A DNA stretch of 21,718 nt from an uncultured Marmoricola sp. (GCF_943913695.1 NZ_CALTZE010000064.1:1-21718), one strand, 5' to 3'. Positions 1-7,617 are shown, counted from the first letter of the stretch. Made by a program: numbers and translations. The notes: generated by a model from the letters alone, not told the origin.

Positions 1-51
1 GCGGGCGGGGGGGGCACGGCCGGTCGGACGCGGGCGCTGGTACAGCCCGCG

Positions 52-88
52 TTGGAACGATCCAAGCGACCTCGGCTAGCGTGTGCCG
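52..88 (+). promoter_or_regulatory. Putative promoter of glgP, leaderless type
   Basis: A -10-like hexamer TAGCGT lies at 77-82, six bases before a GTG at 89. A weak -35 candidate TTGGAA is at 52-57, with a rather long 19-base spacer. If transcription starts 6-7 bases after the -10, the first transcribed codon is the GTG at 89, so the mRNA would be leaderless. No Shine-Dalgarno sequence precedes either GTG (83 or 89). Bases 1-51 are G-rich and hold no gene I can support. Confidence 0.45.
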
Positions 89-2644
89 GTGCGTGCGATC
101 CGACGATTCACAGTCCGTCCCGTCCTGCCCGAGAAGCTCTCCGGCCTGACCGACCTCGCCACCAACCTGCGGTGGTCGTGGAGCCCGGAGACCCAGGACG
201 TCTTCGCCGCGATCGACCCCGAGGTGTGGCGGGCCAGCCACCACGACCCGGTCAAGATGCTCGGCGCCGTCCCCTCCGCGCGGCTCGACGAGCTCGCCGG
301 CGACGCGAGCTTCCTGGAGCAGCTGCGGACGGCGGAGGCCGACCTGGCGTCGTACCTCTCGGCCGACCGGTGGTTCCAGAAGCAGCAGGACGCCGACCTG
401 CCGCAGGCGATCGCCTACTTCAGCTCGGAGTACGGCATCACCTCGGTGCTGCCGCAGTACTCCGGCGGCCTCGGCATCCTCGCGGGCGACCACCTCAAGA
501 CCGCCAGCGACCTCGGCATCCCGCTGATCGGCGTCGGCCTGCTCTACCAGATGGGCTACTTCCGCCAGTCGCTCTCCCGCGAGGGCTGGCAGCAGGAGAG
601 CTATCCCGTGCTCGACCCCGACGGGCTGCCGATCACGCCGCTGCGCGCCTCCGACGGCAGCCAGCAGGTCGTCGAGGTCGAGGTGCCCGGGGAGCACCCG
701 ATGCGCGCCCGCGTCTGGATCGCGCAGGTCGGCCGCGTGCCGCTGCTGCTGCTCGACACCGACATCGAGGACAACCCGCCGCACCTGCGCGAGGTCACCG
801 ACCGGCTCTACGGCGGCACCACCGAGCACCGGCTCCAGCAGGAGCTGCTGCTCGGCGTGGGTGGCGTGCGGGCCGTGCGCGCCTACTGCCGCCTCACCGG
901 CCACCCGGCGCCCGAGGTCTTCCACTGCAACGAGGGCCACGCGGGCTTCCTCGGCCTGGAGCGGATCCGCGAGCTCACCGTCGCCGAGGGCGGCCCCGCG
1001 CTCGACTTCGACACCGCGCTGGCCGTCACCCGCGCCGGCAGCGTCTTCACCACCCACACCCCGGTGCCCGCCGGCATCGACCGCTTCCCGCGCGACCTCG
1101 TGGCGCAGTACTTCGGCCCGCAGAGCCCCGTCGCCGGCGTACCGGTCGACCGCATCCTCGCGCTCGGTGCCGAGGACTACGAGGGCGGCGACCCCGGCGT
1201 CTTCAACATGGCCGTGATGGGCTTCCGGCTCGCCCAGCGCGCCAACGGCGTCTCGCTGCTCCACGGCGAGGTCAGCCGCGGCATGTTCAACGGCCTGTGG
1301 CCCGCCTTCGACGAGGCCGAGGTCCCGATCACCTCGATCACCAACGGCGTGCACGCCCCCACCTGGGTCGGCCGCGAGGTCCTCGAGCTCGCCGACTCCT
1401 ACGGCCCCGACGTCTGGGAGGCCGTCGACCAGGTGCCCGCCGACCGGCTCTGGGCCACCAAGCGGGTGCTGCGGCAGCGGCTGATCGACGACGCCCGCGC
1501 CCGCGTGCGCAAGTCGTGGCGGCAGCGGGGTGCCACCGAGGCCGAGCTGGGCTGGGTCGACGGCTGCCTCGACCCCGACGTGCTCACCATCGGCTTCGCG
1601 CGACGGGTGCCGTCGTACAAGCGCCTCACGCTGATGCTGCGCGACCCCGAGCGGCTCAAGCGCCTGCTGCTCGACCCCGAGCGGCCCGTGCAGCTGGTGA
1701 TCGCCGGCAAGAGCCACCCGGCCGACGACGGCGGCAAGCAGCTGATCCAGCAGATGGTGCGCTTCGCCGACGACCCCGAGGTGCGGCACCGCATCGTCTT
1801 CCTGCCCAACTACGACATCGCGATGGCGCAGCCGCTCTACCCCGGCTGCGACGTGTGGCTCAACAACCCGCTGCGCCCCTACGAGGCGTGCGGCACCTCC
1901 GGCATGAAGGCCGCGCTCAACGGCGGCCTCAACCTCTCCATCCTCGACGGCTGGTGGGACGAGTGGTTCGACGGCGACAACGGCTGGGCGATCCCCTCGG
2001 CCGCGGGCGTCGAGTCCAGCGACCACCGCGACGACATCGAGGCCGGCGCGCTCTACGACCTGCTCGAGAAGGACGTCGCGCCGCGCTTCTACGACCTCGA
2101 CGAGACCGGCGTGCCGGTGCGCTGGATCGAGATGGTGCGCCACACGCTGAAGTCGCTCGGGCCCAAGGTGCTCTCGACGCGGATGCTCAAGGACTACGTC
2201 GAGCGCCTCTACGCCCCCGCCGCCGTCGCCTCGCGCGGCATGAACGACTCCTACGACGGCGCCCGCGCGCTGGCGCAGTGGAAGTCGCGCGTGCTCGGCG
2301 GCTGGGACGGCGTACGCGTGGAGCACGTGGAGAGCGAGAACCTCCCCGACGTGCCCGAGATCGGCGCCGCCCTCGACGTGCACGCCTACGTCTCCCTCGG
2401 CTCGCTCGCCCCCTCCGACGTGGTCGTCGAGGTGGTGCACGGCCGGGTGCAGGCCGACGACCGCCTCGTCGAGACCGCCACCACGCCACTGGCCCTCGGC
2501 GAGTCCTACGAGGGCGGCCGCCACCGCTTCGACGGCCACCTGCCCCTGACCCGCGCCGGCTCCTTCGGCTACACCGTCCGCGTCCTCCCCTCGCACGCCG
2601 ACCTCGCCTCCCCGGCCGAGCTGGGGTTGGTGGCGCTCGCCTGA
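89..2644 (+). CDS. glgP: Alpha-glucan (glycogen/maltodextrin) phosphorylase
   Basis: GT35 pyridoxal-phosphate enzyme of about 851 residues. It releases glucose-1-phosphate from alpha-1,4-glucan ends in the cytoplasm. The N-terminus MRAIRRFTVRPVLPEKL and the motif TNLRWSWSPETQDVFAAIDP are typical of the actinobacterial 'alpha-glucan phosphorylase' subfamily. The PLP-site motif EACGTSGMKAALNGG is intact, with the Schiff-base lysine at about residue 607, followed by the LDGWWDEW segment that replaces the classical LDGANVE loop. Length matches family members of roughly 850 residues. GTG 89 is preferred over GTG 83 because it follows the -10 at the leaderless distance and, from memory, aligns residue for residue with the mycobacterial GlgP start. 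The gene ends just before a strong hairpin. The debranching gene glgX lies 2 kb away on the other strand, and the two enzymes act in series on glycogen. Confidence 0.95.
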   Translation: MRAIRRFTVRPVLPEKLSGLTDLATNLRWSWSPETQDVFAAIDPEVWRASHHDPVKMLGAVPSARLDELAGDASFLEQLRTAEADLASYLSADRWFQKQQDADLPQAIAYFSSEYGITSVLPQYSGGLGILAGDHLKTASDLGIPLIGVGLLYQMGYFRQSLSREGWQQESYPVLDPDGLPITPLRASDGSQQVVEVEVPGEHPMRARVWIAQVGRVPLLLLDTDIEDNPPHLREVTDRLYGGTTEHRLQQELLLGVGGVRAVRAYCRLTGHPAPEVFHCNEGHAGFLGLERIRELTVAEGGPALDFDTALAVTRAGSVFTTHTPVPAGIDRFPRDLVAQYFGPQSPVAGVPVDRILALGAEDYEGGDPGVFNMAVMGFRLAQRANGVSLLHGEVSRGMFNGLWPAFDEAEVPITSITNGVHAPTWVGREVLELADSYGPDVWEAVDQVPADRLWATKRVLRQRLIDDARARVRKSWRQRGATEAELGWVDGCLDPDVLTIGFARRVPSYKRLTLMLRDPERLKRLLLDPERPVQLVIAGKSHPADDGGKQLIQQMVRFADDPEVRHRIVFLPNYDIAMAQPLYPGCDVWLNNPLRPYEACGTSGMKAALNGGLNLSILDGWWDEWFDGDNGWAIPSAAGVESSDHRDDIEAGALYDLLEKDVAPRFYDLDETGVPVRWIEMVRHTLKSLGPKVLSTRMLKDYVERLYAPAAVASRGMNDSYDGARALAQWKSRVLGGWDGVRVEHVESENLPDVPEIGAALDVHAYVSLGSLAPSDVVVEVVHGRVQADDRLVETATTPLALGESYEGGRHRFDGHLPLTRAGSFGYTVRVLPSHADLASPAELGLVALA

Positions 2645-2692
2645 GTGCCGGCGCTTTCACATGTTCACCTGTGAAAGCGCCGAGTGCGGCAC
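2645..2692 (+). terminator. Strong hairpin after glgP, convergent intergenic region
   Basis: A perfect 12-bp stem, 2650-2661 paired with 2670-2681 (GGCGCTTTCACA / TGTGAAAGCGCC), closes an 8-base loop. It can extend by GTGCC (2645-2649) with GGCAC (2688-2692) across a 6-base bulge. It starts one base after the glgP stop and has no T-run, as is common for actinobacterial terminators. It sits between convergent genes and could serve both strands. Its right arm overlaps the outer edge of the palindromic repeat at 2663-2738. Confidence 0.6.
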
Positions 2693-2738
2693 CAGGGTCG
2701 TCGTCCGAGGGGTACGACGACGCTCATGCAGCACTCGG
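2663..2738 (+). repeat. Structured palindromic repeat, left copy
   Basis: Core 2680-2738. Outer stem CCGAGTGC (2680-2687) pairs with GCACTCGG (2731-2738). Inside lies an internal loop (GGCACC 2688-2693 opposite CATGCA 2725-2730). The inner stem 2694-2704 / 2714-2724 has 10 of 11 pairs, including GTCGTCGT / ACGACGAC. The same unit occurs in reverse complement at 3766-3833. Ungapped over 68 bases, 47 are identical, in blocks GTGAA, GCCGAGTGC, CAGGGTCGT and CTCATGCAGCACTCGG at identical spacing. This copy ends 5 bases before the stop codon of the nuclease gene. Confidence 0.8.
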
Positions 2739-2743
2739 GCCGG

Positions 2744-3703
2744 TCAGGGCAGGGGGTACTCGCGCGCCCACCAGGTCTGCGGCGTGGTGGACGCTCGGGC
2801 CCGCTCCGCGGCCGTGAGCAGTCGGGCGACGAGCTCGGCCTCGTCGTCGCGGTGGCGTCCCACGACGGTCACCACCTGCAGGCCGACCGCCTCGAAGGCC
2901 TCCTGGCGGCGTACGTCGCCGCGCCGCTGCGAGGCGCGCAGGTGGGTCGCTCCCTCGAACTCGCCGACGAGTCCCAGCTCGGGGCTCAGCAGGTCGGGGC
3001 TCCCGATCACCCTGCCGGTCTCATCGACGACCAGCCAGTTGCACCGCGGCCGCGGCAGCCGTGCGTAGTGCACCCACACGAAGCGCATCCAGGACTCGTG
3101 CGGCGAGCGGCTGCGCTCGTCGGCGGACAGCAGCGCGCGGCGGACGCGATCGACGCCTCTCGCCCCGGGCAGCTGCGCGAGCGCGTCGTCGATCTCGGCG
3201 CGCGCCACCACCCCCGCGGCGAGCGCCATGTCGATCACCGTCACCGCCTCGAGCATGCCCGGAGCGTGCGCCGCCTCCGCCACGACGGCCCACGCCGCAG
3301 CGACGCATGGGATCCCGTGGATCACGACCACGTGGATCGGGCGCCTGGTGCGCTCCACACGAGTGCCCGGAAGCTGGCGCTGGCGCGCCGCGTCGTACGG
3401 CGTGACGAGCGGGACAGGCAGCTGCGCGCCGTGGCTCTCGCCGTCGAAGTAGGCCGCCCCGTGCAGCCGTAGGCTCGCCCACCCACCGACGGCACCGCCC
3501 TCGGGCAGGCGCATCGACTGCTCCACGATGCGCTGCTCCACCGAGTCCGGCGTGTCGCTGGGCACGTAGAGCCCCGGAGTCGTACGCCGCCACGTCGGGC
3601 CCCGCGCCTGACCCGGGGTCGGTCCGTCCGGCTCACCCGCCACCGGTACGGGGCGCACGAGCACGCGCGGTGGTCGGCATCGAGGTCGAAAGGTCCCGTC
3701 CAT
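2744..3703 (-). CDS. DUF559 / Vsr-like endonuclease-fold protein
   Basis: Predicted 319-residue protein. The C-terminal third resembles the DUF559/Vsr branch of PD-(D/E)xK nucleases. A conserved SPHESWMRF segment near residue 200 is followed by SPDLLSPELGLVGEFEG, giving candidate metal-binding residues D237, E248 and E250, with H254 in the following ATHLR. Next come a basic helix (RASQRRGDVRRQEAF) and the strand LQVVTVV. The N-terminal region, with GLYVPSD, GGWASLRLHGAAYFDG and RTRRPIHVV, resembles the AbiEi-like N-terminus common in actinobacterial members. Proteins of this type are usually annotated only as 'endonuclease domain-containing'; no substrate or partner is established. ATG 3703 is chosen; an upstream in-frame extension to 3820 would run through the right-hand repeat and looks non-coding. 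No toxin, antitoxin, methylase or mismatch-repair partner lies beside it. Fold assignment is fairly firm; function is unknown. Confidence 0.8.
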   Translation of the reverse strand: MDGTFRPRCRPPRVLVRPVPVAGEPDGPTPGQARGPTWRRTTPGLYVPSDTPDSVEQRIVEQSMRLPEGGAVGGWASLRLHGAAYFDGESHGAQLPVPLVTPYDAARQRQLPGTRVERTRRPIHVVVIHGIPCVAAAWAVVAEAAHAPGMLEAVTVIDMALAAGVVARAEIDDALAQLPGARGVDRVRRALLSADERSRSPHESWMRFVWVHYARLPRPRCNWLVVDETGRVIGSPDLLSPELGLVGEFEGATHLRASQRRGDVRRQEAFEAVGLQVVTVVGRHRDDEAELVARLLTAAERARASTTPQTWWAREYPLP

Positions 3704-3756
3704 GCCGGCGACTCTCGACGGCGCGTCCCGCCCGTGTCGTCCACCGACAGCGAGCC

Positions 3757-3765
3757 TGTGGACAA
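3757..3765 (-). other. DnaA-box-like nonamer
   Basis: Read on the minus strand, this is TTGTCCACA, the consensus DnaA box of high-GC actinobacteria. It abuts the inner edge of the right repeat. Two weaker 7/9 relatives lie close by, at 3737-3745 (+) and about 3784-3792 (-). There is no AT-rich unwinding region and no replication gene, so an origin is not supported. It may be chance or a DnaA-responsive site. Confidence 0.35.
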
Positions 3766-3845
3766 CCGAGTGCTGCATGAGGGCTGTGGACGCGGGCTGG
3801 TCACGACCCTGAGGTGGCACTCGGCAGATTCACCGGGTGACCGGC
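3766..3845 (-). repeat. Structured palindromic repeat, right copy (inverted)
   Basis: Core 3766-3824, the reverse-complement relative of 2680-2738. The outer stem CCGAGTGC/GCACTCGG is identical and the CATGCA internal-loop strand is conserved. The inner stem AGGGtcGTG/CACagCCCT pairs although most of its inner bases differ from the left copy. The GTGAA block is at 3829-3833, and the TCACC-type flank continues to about 3840 with one indel. The outer edge overlaps the likely -35 region of map. The inner edge lies 62 bases upstream of the nuclease start codon. Confidence 0.8.
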
Positions 3846-3874
3846 GATTCCGCCGGCGCCGTAGGCTCGCCTGC
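3837..3874 (+). promoter_or_regulatory. Promoter of map, leaderless
   Basis: A -10-like TAGGCT at 3862-3867 is followed by exactly 7 bases and then GTG 3875. A -35-like GTGACC is at 3837-3842 with a 19-base spacer. There is no Shine-Dalgarno sequence before the GTG, so the mRNA probably begins at the start codon. Confidence 0.6.
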
Positions 3875-4642
3875 GTGATCGAGCTGCGCACCCCGACCGA
3901 GATCGAGCAGATGCGACCGGCGGGGCGGTTCGTGGCCGAGGTGCTGACGGCGCTGGTGGAGCGGGCCGACGTGGGGGTCAACCTGCTGGAGCTCGACGAG
4001 CTGGCGCACCGGATGATCCGGGAGCGGGGGGCGGAGTCGTGCTACATCGACTACCACCCGAGCTTCGGGGCGAGCCCGTTCGGCAAGGTGCTGTGCACCA
4101 GCGTCAACGACGCGGTGCTCCACGGCCTGCCGCACGACTACACCCTCGCCGACGGCGACCTGCTGAGCGTCGACTTCGCGGCGAGCGTCGACGGCTGGGT
4201 GGCGGACTCGGCGGTGAGCGTCGTGGTGGGCGAGGCGGACCCGCAGGACCTCGCGCTCATCGCGACCACCGAGCGGGCCCTGGCGGCGGCCATCGAGGTC
4301 GCGCGGCCCGGCAAGCGCCTCGGCGACGTGAGCGCGGCCATCGGTGACGTCGCCCGCGCCGAGGGGCTGGGCATCAACCTGCAGTTCGGCGGCCACGGGG
4401 TAGGCCGCACGATGCACGGCGACCCGCACGTCGCCAACGACGGACGTCCCGGCCGCGGGTTCAAGCTGCGCCCCGGCCTGGTGATCGCGATCGAGCCGTG
4501 GTTCCTCCAGTCCACCGACGAGCTGCGCACCGACCCCGACGGGTGGACGCTGCGCAGCGCCGACGGGTCCCGCGGCGCCCACTCCGAGCACACCATCGCG
4601 ATCACGGTCGACGAGCCGATCGTGCTGACCGCACGCGACTGA
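3875..4642 (+). CDS. map: Type I methionine aminopeptidase
   Basis: A 255-residue M24-family enzyme that removes N-terminal methionine from nascent proteins. All expected metal ligands are visible: D100 (SVDFA), D111 (VADSA), H174 (FGGHGVG), E207 (IAIEPW) and E238 (HSEHTI). The substrate-pocket histidines H83 (VLHGLP) and H181 (MHGDP) are also present. Spacing matches the E. coli enzyme almost residue for residue. There is no N-terminal SH3-binding or zinc extension, so this is the short form. GTG 3875 is chosen because it gives the family N-terminus MIELRTPTEIEQMRPAG and follows a leaderless promoter. The gene is convergent with glgX, with only 14 bases between their stops. Confidence 0.95.
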   Translation: MIELRTPTEIEQMRPAGRFVAEVLTALVERADVGVNLLELDELAHRMIRERGAESCYIDYHPSFGASPFGKVLCTSVNDAVLHGLPHDYTLADGDLLSVDFAASVDGWVADSAVSVVVGEADPQDLALIATTERALAAAIEVARPGKRLGDVSAAIGDVARAEGLGINLQFGGHGVGRTMHGDPHVANDGRPGRGFKLRPGLVIAIEPWFLQSTDELRTDPDGWTLRSADGSRGAHSEHTIAITVDEPIVLTARD

Positions 4643-4656
4643 CAGGCGCGGCTCTC

Positions 4657-6828
4657 TCAGGCCTCCTGCAGGAGCACCAGCGACCGCGCGGCCAGCACCA
4701 GCTCCTCGCCGGCGACGACCTTGAGCGCGACGGGGACGTCGGGGTCGGTGGAGAGCACGACCTCGCCGGTGTGCACCCAGGGGTTCTCCGGCAGCACCAC
4801 GGCGACCTCCTCGGCGGAGGCGTTGAGCCACAGCAGGAAGCTGGCGTCGCGCTGCAGCTCGCCGCGTGGCCCGGGGGAGCGCAGCGGGTCGCCGGAGACG
4901 AACATGCCGAGCACGTGCAGGCCGGCGTCCTGCCAGTCCTCCGGGGTCATCTCGCGCCCCGTGGGGTGGATCCACGCGAGGTCCTTGGGGCCGCCGCTGA
5001 CCGTGGGACGCCCCTCGAACCAGTGCCGCTGCCGCAGCGCCGGGTGCTCGCGCCGCAGTCGCAGGGCCGCGCGGACGACCTCGTAGACGTCGAGCCAGGC
5101 GTCGCCGGCGCGCCAGTCGACCCAGGAGACCTCGTTGTCCTGTGAGTAGGGGTTGTTGTTGCCGCCCTGGGTGCGGCCGCGCTCGTCGCCGGCGGTGATC
5201 ATCGGCACGCCGGCCGAGAGGCACAGCGAGACTATCAGGTTGGCCGCCTGCCGCCGGCGCAGCGCGAGCACGTCGGGGTCGTCGGTCTCGCCCTCGACGC
5301 CGCAGTTCCACGAGCGGTTGTCGTCACTGCCGTCGCGGTTGCCCTCGCCGTTGGCCTCGTTGTGCTTGCGGTCGTAGGAGACGGCGTCGCGCACGGTGAA
5401 GCCGTCGTGGGCGGTCACGAAGTTGACCGAGGCGTACGGCGACCGCCCGTCGTCGAGGTAGAGGTCGCTGGAGCCGGCGAGCCGGGTCGCGACCGTGCGC
5501 ACCCCGTCGCTGCGCGAGCGCCAGAAGTCGCGCATCGTGTCGCGGTACTGGTCGTTCCACTCCACGAAGGGGGGCGGGAACTCCCCGACGCGGTAGCCGT
5601 CCATCGAGACGTCCCACGGCTCCGCGACCAGCTTCACGTGCCGCAGCACGGGGTCTTGGGTGACGCAGGTGAGGAACTTGCCGGCCATGTCGACGCGGTG
5701 CTCGGTGCGCGCGAGCGCGGAGGCGAGGTCGAAGCGGAAGCCGTCGACGTGCATCTCGGTGACCCAGTAGCGCAGCGAGTCCAGGATCGTGCGCAGCGCG
5801 TTGTGGTCGTCGGTGCTGACGGTGTTGCCGCAGCCGGTGACGTCCCAGTAGGTGTCGGGCTCGCGCCGGTCCTCGGGCCGCCGCGAGACGCGGCGGTAGC
5901 TGCCCAGGTCGTCGAGCCCGCGCAGGGAGTACGTCGGCCCGTCCGAGCCCGCCTCGGCCGTGTGGTTGTAGACCACGTCGAGCAGAACCTCGATGCCGGC
6001 GGCGTGGAAGCTCTTGACCATCGCCTTGAACTCGGTGACCTGCTGGCCGCGGTCGCCGGAGCTGCTGTAGGCCGCGTGGGGGGCGAAGAAGCCCACGGTG
6101 TTGTAGCCCCAGTAGTTGCTCAGGCCGAGCGGCGCCAGGTGCGGCTCGGAGCAGAACTGGTGCACCGGCAGCAGCTCGACGGCGGTGATGCCGAGGTCGG
6201 TGAGGTAGTCGGTGACGACGGGGTGCCCGAGCCCGGCGTAGGTGCCGCGCAGCTCCTCGGGGATCCGGTCGTGGAGCTGCGTGAACCCCTTGACGTGCAG
6301 CTCGTAGATCGCGCTGTCGCGCCAGCGGTAGCCGTGCTTGACGTCACCGGTCCAGTCGAAGTCGTCGTGCACCACCACGCTGCGGCCGACGTGTGCCGAG
6401 GAGTCGCGGTCGTCGCGCTCGTGCGGGGTCGTGGCGGGCCGCAGGTCGGCGCCGACGCGGTGGCCGAAGATCTCCGGGGCGGTCGTGAAGGAGCCGCTCA
6501 CCGCGCGGGCGTAGGGGTCGAGCAGCAGCTTGGCGGGGTTGAAGCGCAGGCCCTGGTCGGGGTCCCACGGCCCGTCGACGCGGTAGCCGTAGCGCTGCCC
6601 GGGGGAGAGCCCCGGGACCGCGCCGTGCCAGATGCCGAGGGCGTGCTCGCTGAGGCGGTGCCGGGTCTCGACCTCGTGCTCGCCCTCGCCGTCGAAGAGG
6701 CACAGCCACACCTCGCTGGCCGCCGGTGCGTGCACCGCGAAGTTCGTCGACTCCGCCGACCAGGTGGCGCCGAGCGGCCAGTTGCGGCCCGGCCACACCG
6801 GGGGCTGGGGATGCGCAGCAGGAGTCAC
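4657..6828 (-). CDS. glgX: Glycogen debranching enzyme, GH13 isoamylase type
   Basis: A 723-residue GH13 enzyme that hydrolyses alpha-1,6 branch points, typically of phosphorylase-limit glycogen. The N-terminal CBM48-like beta-sandwich covers about residues 15-125 (GATWSAESTNFAVHAPAASEVWLCLFD). In the catalytic barrel are DVVYNHT (284-290), the nucleophile D367 in VDGFRFD, the acid/base E403 in VAEPWD, and the transition-state aspartate D475 in VTAHDG. The NEANGEGNRDG segment near 489 is a GlgX/TreX hallmark. A C-terminal beta domain follows. Full length, no lesions. GTG 6828 follows a good -10 at the leaderless distance. The start is 12 bases after the stop of the DUF1445 gene on the same strand, so read-through is also possible. 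Confidence 0.95.
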   Translation of the reverse strand: MTPAAHPQPPVWPGRNWPLGATWSAESTNFAVHAPAASEVWLCLFDGEGEHEVETRHRLSEHALGIWHGAVPGLSPGQRYGYRVDGPWDPDQGLRFNPAKLLLDPYARAVSGSFTTAPEIFGHRVGADLRPATTPHERDDRDSSAHVGRSVVVHDDFDWTGDVKHGYRWRDSAIYELHVKGFTQLHDRIPEELRGTYAGLGHPVVTDYLTDLGITAVELLPVHQFCSEPHLAPLGLSNYWGYNTVGFFAPHAAYSSSGDRGQQVTEFKAMVKSFHAAGIEVLLDVVYNHTAEAGSDGPTYSLRGLDDLGSYRRVSRRPEDRREPDTYWDVTGCGNTVSTDDHNALRTILDSLRYWVTEMHVDGFRFDLASALARTEHRVDMAGKFLTCVTQDPVLRHVKLVAEPWDVSMDGYRVGEFPPPFVEWNDQYRDTMRDFWRSRSDGVRTVATRLAGSSDLYLDDGRSPYASVNFVTAHDGFTVRDAVSYDRKHNEANGEGNRDGSDDNRSWNCGVEGETDDPDVLALRRRQAANLIVSLCLSAGVPMITAGDERGRTQGGNNNPYSQDNEVSWVDWRAGDAWLDVYEVVRAALRLRREHPALRQRHWFEGRPTVSGGPKDLAWIHPTGREMTPEDWQDAGLHVLGMFVSGDPLRSPGPRGELQRDASFLLWLNASAEEVAVVLPENPWVHTGEVVLSTDPDVPVALKVVAGEELVLAARSLVLLQEA

Positions 6829-6866
6829 AACGCCCGATTATCAGGGAACGACGTAGTCGCTGTCCC
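6829..6866 (-). promoter_or_regulatory. Promoter of glgX inside the end of the upstream gene
   Basis: On the minus strand GATAAT (6842-6837) matches the -10 consensus at 5 of 6 positions and is part of TGATAAT. A -35-like GGGACA lies at 6866-6861 with an 18-base spacer. Eight bases separate the -10 from GTG 6828, which has no Shine-Dalgarno sequence, so glgX is probably leaderless here. The -10 shares bases with the TGA stop of the DUF1445 gene (6843-6841). Confidence 0.5.
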
Positions 6867-7617
6867 GCGCGTCGGTGATCGCCATGTGGCCGGGCGCGTG
6901 CGTGACGGCGTACGCCGCCCCCGACGCGGCGATCGCGGCCTGCGGCGTCACCCCGCACGCCCAGAAGACCGGGACGTCGCCGGGCTGCAGGTCCACGGCG
7001 TCGCCGTAGTCGGGCGCCTGCAGGTCGGCGATGCCGAGCGCGGCGGGGTCGCCGACGTGCACCGGGGCACCGTGGACGGCGGGGTAGCGGGCGGTGATCC
7101 GCACGGCGTCGGCCACCTGCGCGGCGGGCACCGGTCGCATCGAGACCACGAGCGGCCCGTGCAGGCGGCCGGCGGGCAGGCAGGCGCGGTCGGTGCGGTA
7201 CATCGGCACGTTGCGGCCCTGCTCCAGGTGTCGCACCGGTACGCCGCCCCGGCGCAGCGCGTCCTCGAAGGTGAAGGAGCAGCCGATCAGGAAGGCGACC
7301 AGGTCCTCGCGCCAGTGGGCCGTGGCGTCCTCGACCTCGGCCACCACCTCGCCGTCGACGTGCACCCGGTAGGCGGGGAGGTCGGTGCGCAGGTCGCCGG
7401 CGTGGAGCCGCGTCGAGGTCGCGCCGACGTCGCCGACGTCGAGCACGGGGCAGGACCGGGGGTTGCGCTGGGCGAAGAGCAGCACGTCGTAGGCGAGGTC
7501 GCGCGGCACGGCCACGAGGTTGGCCTGGGTCCAGCCGTCGCACCAGCCGGCGGTCGGCACCCGCAGCCCGGAGCGGAAGCGGGCGCGCGCCTCCGCAGGG
7601 GTGGCGCCCGCGCTCAC
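6841..7617 (-). CDS. ycsI: DUF1445 putative hydro-lyase (YcsI / D-glutamate cyclase family)
   Basis: A 258-residue protein carrying the family signatures TAGWCDGWTQANLVAVP (22-38), NPRSCPVLDVGD (52-63), IGCSFTFEDAL (111-121), GRNVPMYRT (134-142) and GPLVVSMRP (154-162). Family members are annotated as putative hydro-lyases, and a mitochondrial homologue is described as D-glutamate cyclase; the reaction here is unproven. The GTG start at 7617 overlaps the TGA stop of the transporter gene (GTGA), implying translational coupling. The pair mirrors Bacillus ycsG-ycsI, which sits in a 5-oxoproline (pyroglutamate) utilisation locus. The pxpABC 5-oxoprolinase genes are not in this window. Confidence 0.88.
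   Translation of the reverse strand: MSAGATPAEARARFRSGLRVPTAGWCDGWTQANLVAVPRDLAYDVLLFAQRNPRSCPVLDVGDVGATSTRLHAGDLRTDLPAYRVHVDGEVVAEVEDATAHWREDLVAFLIGCSFTFEDALRRGGVPVRHLEQGRNVPMYRTDRACLPAGRLHGPLVVSMRPVPAAQVADAVRITARYPAVHGAPVHVGDPAALGIADLQAPDYGDAVDLQPGDVPVFWACGVTPQAAIAASGAAYAVTHAPGHMAITDARDSDYVVP

Noticed and set aside
2744..3703. A toxin-antitoxin or restriction system built on the DUF559 gene
   Set aside because: No partner antitoxin, methylase or second small gene lies beside it; both neighbours are housekeeping genes.
3704..3820. An upstream extension of the nuclease gene to 3820
   Set aside because: It would run through most of the right repeat, and the residues do not resemble family N-termini; ATG 3703 is sufficient.
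3737..3845. A replication origin
   Set aside because: There is only one perfect DnaA box, no AT-rich unwinding tract, and no dnaA, dnaN or parAB genes nearby.
3734..3874. An upstream N-terminal extension of methionine aminopeptidase
   Set aside because: It translates the palindromic repeat and promoter into a basic, family-unlike tail; GTG 3875 with the -10 at seven bases explains the start.
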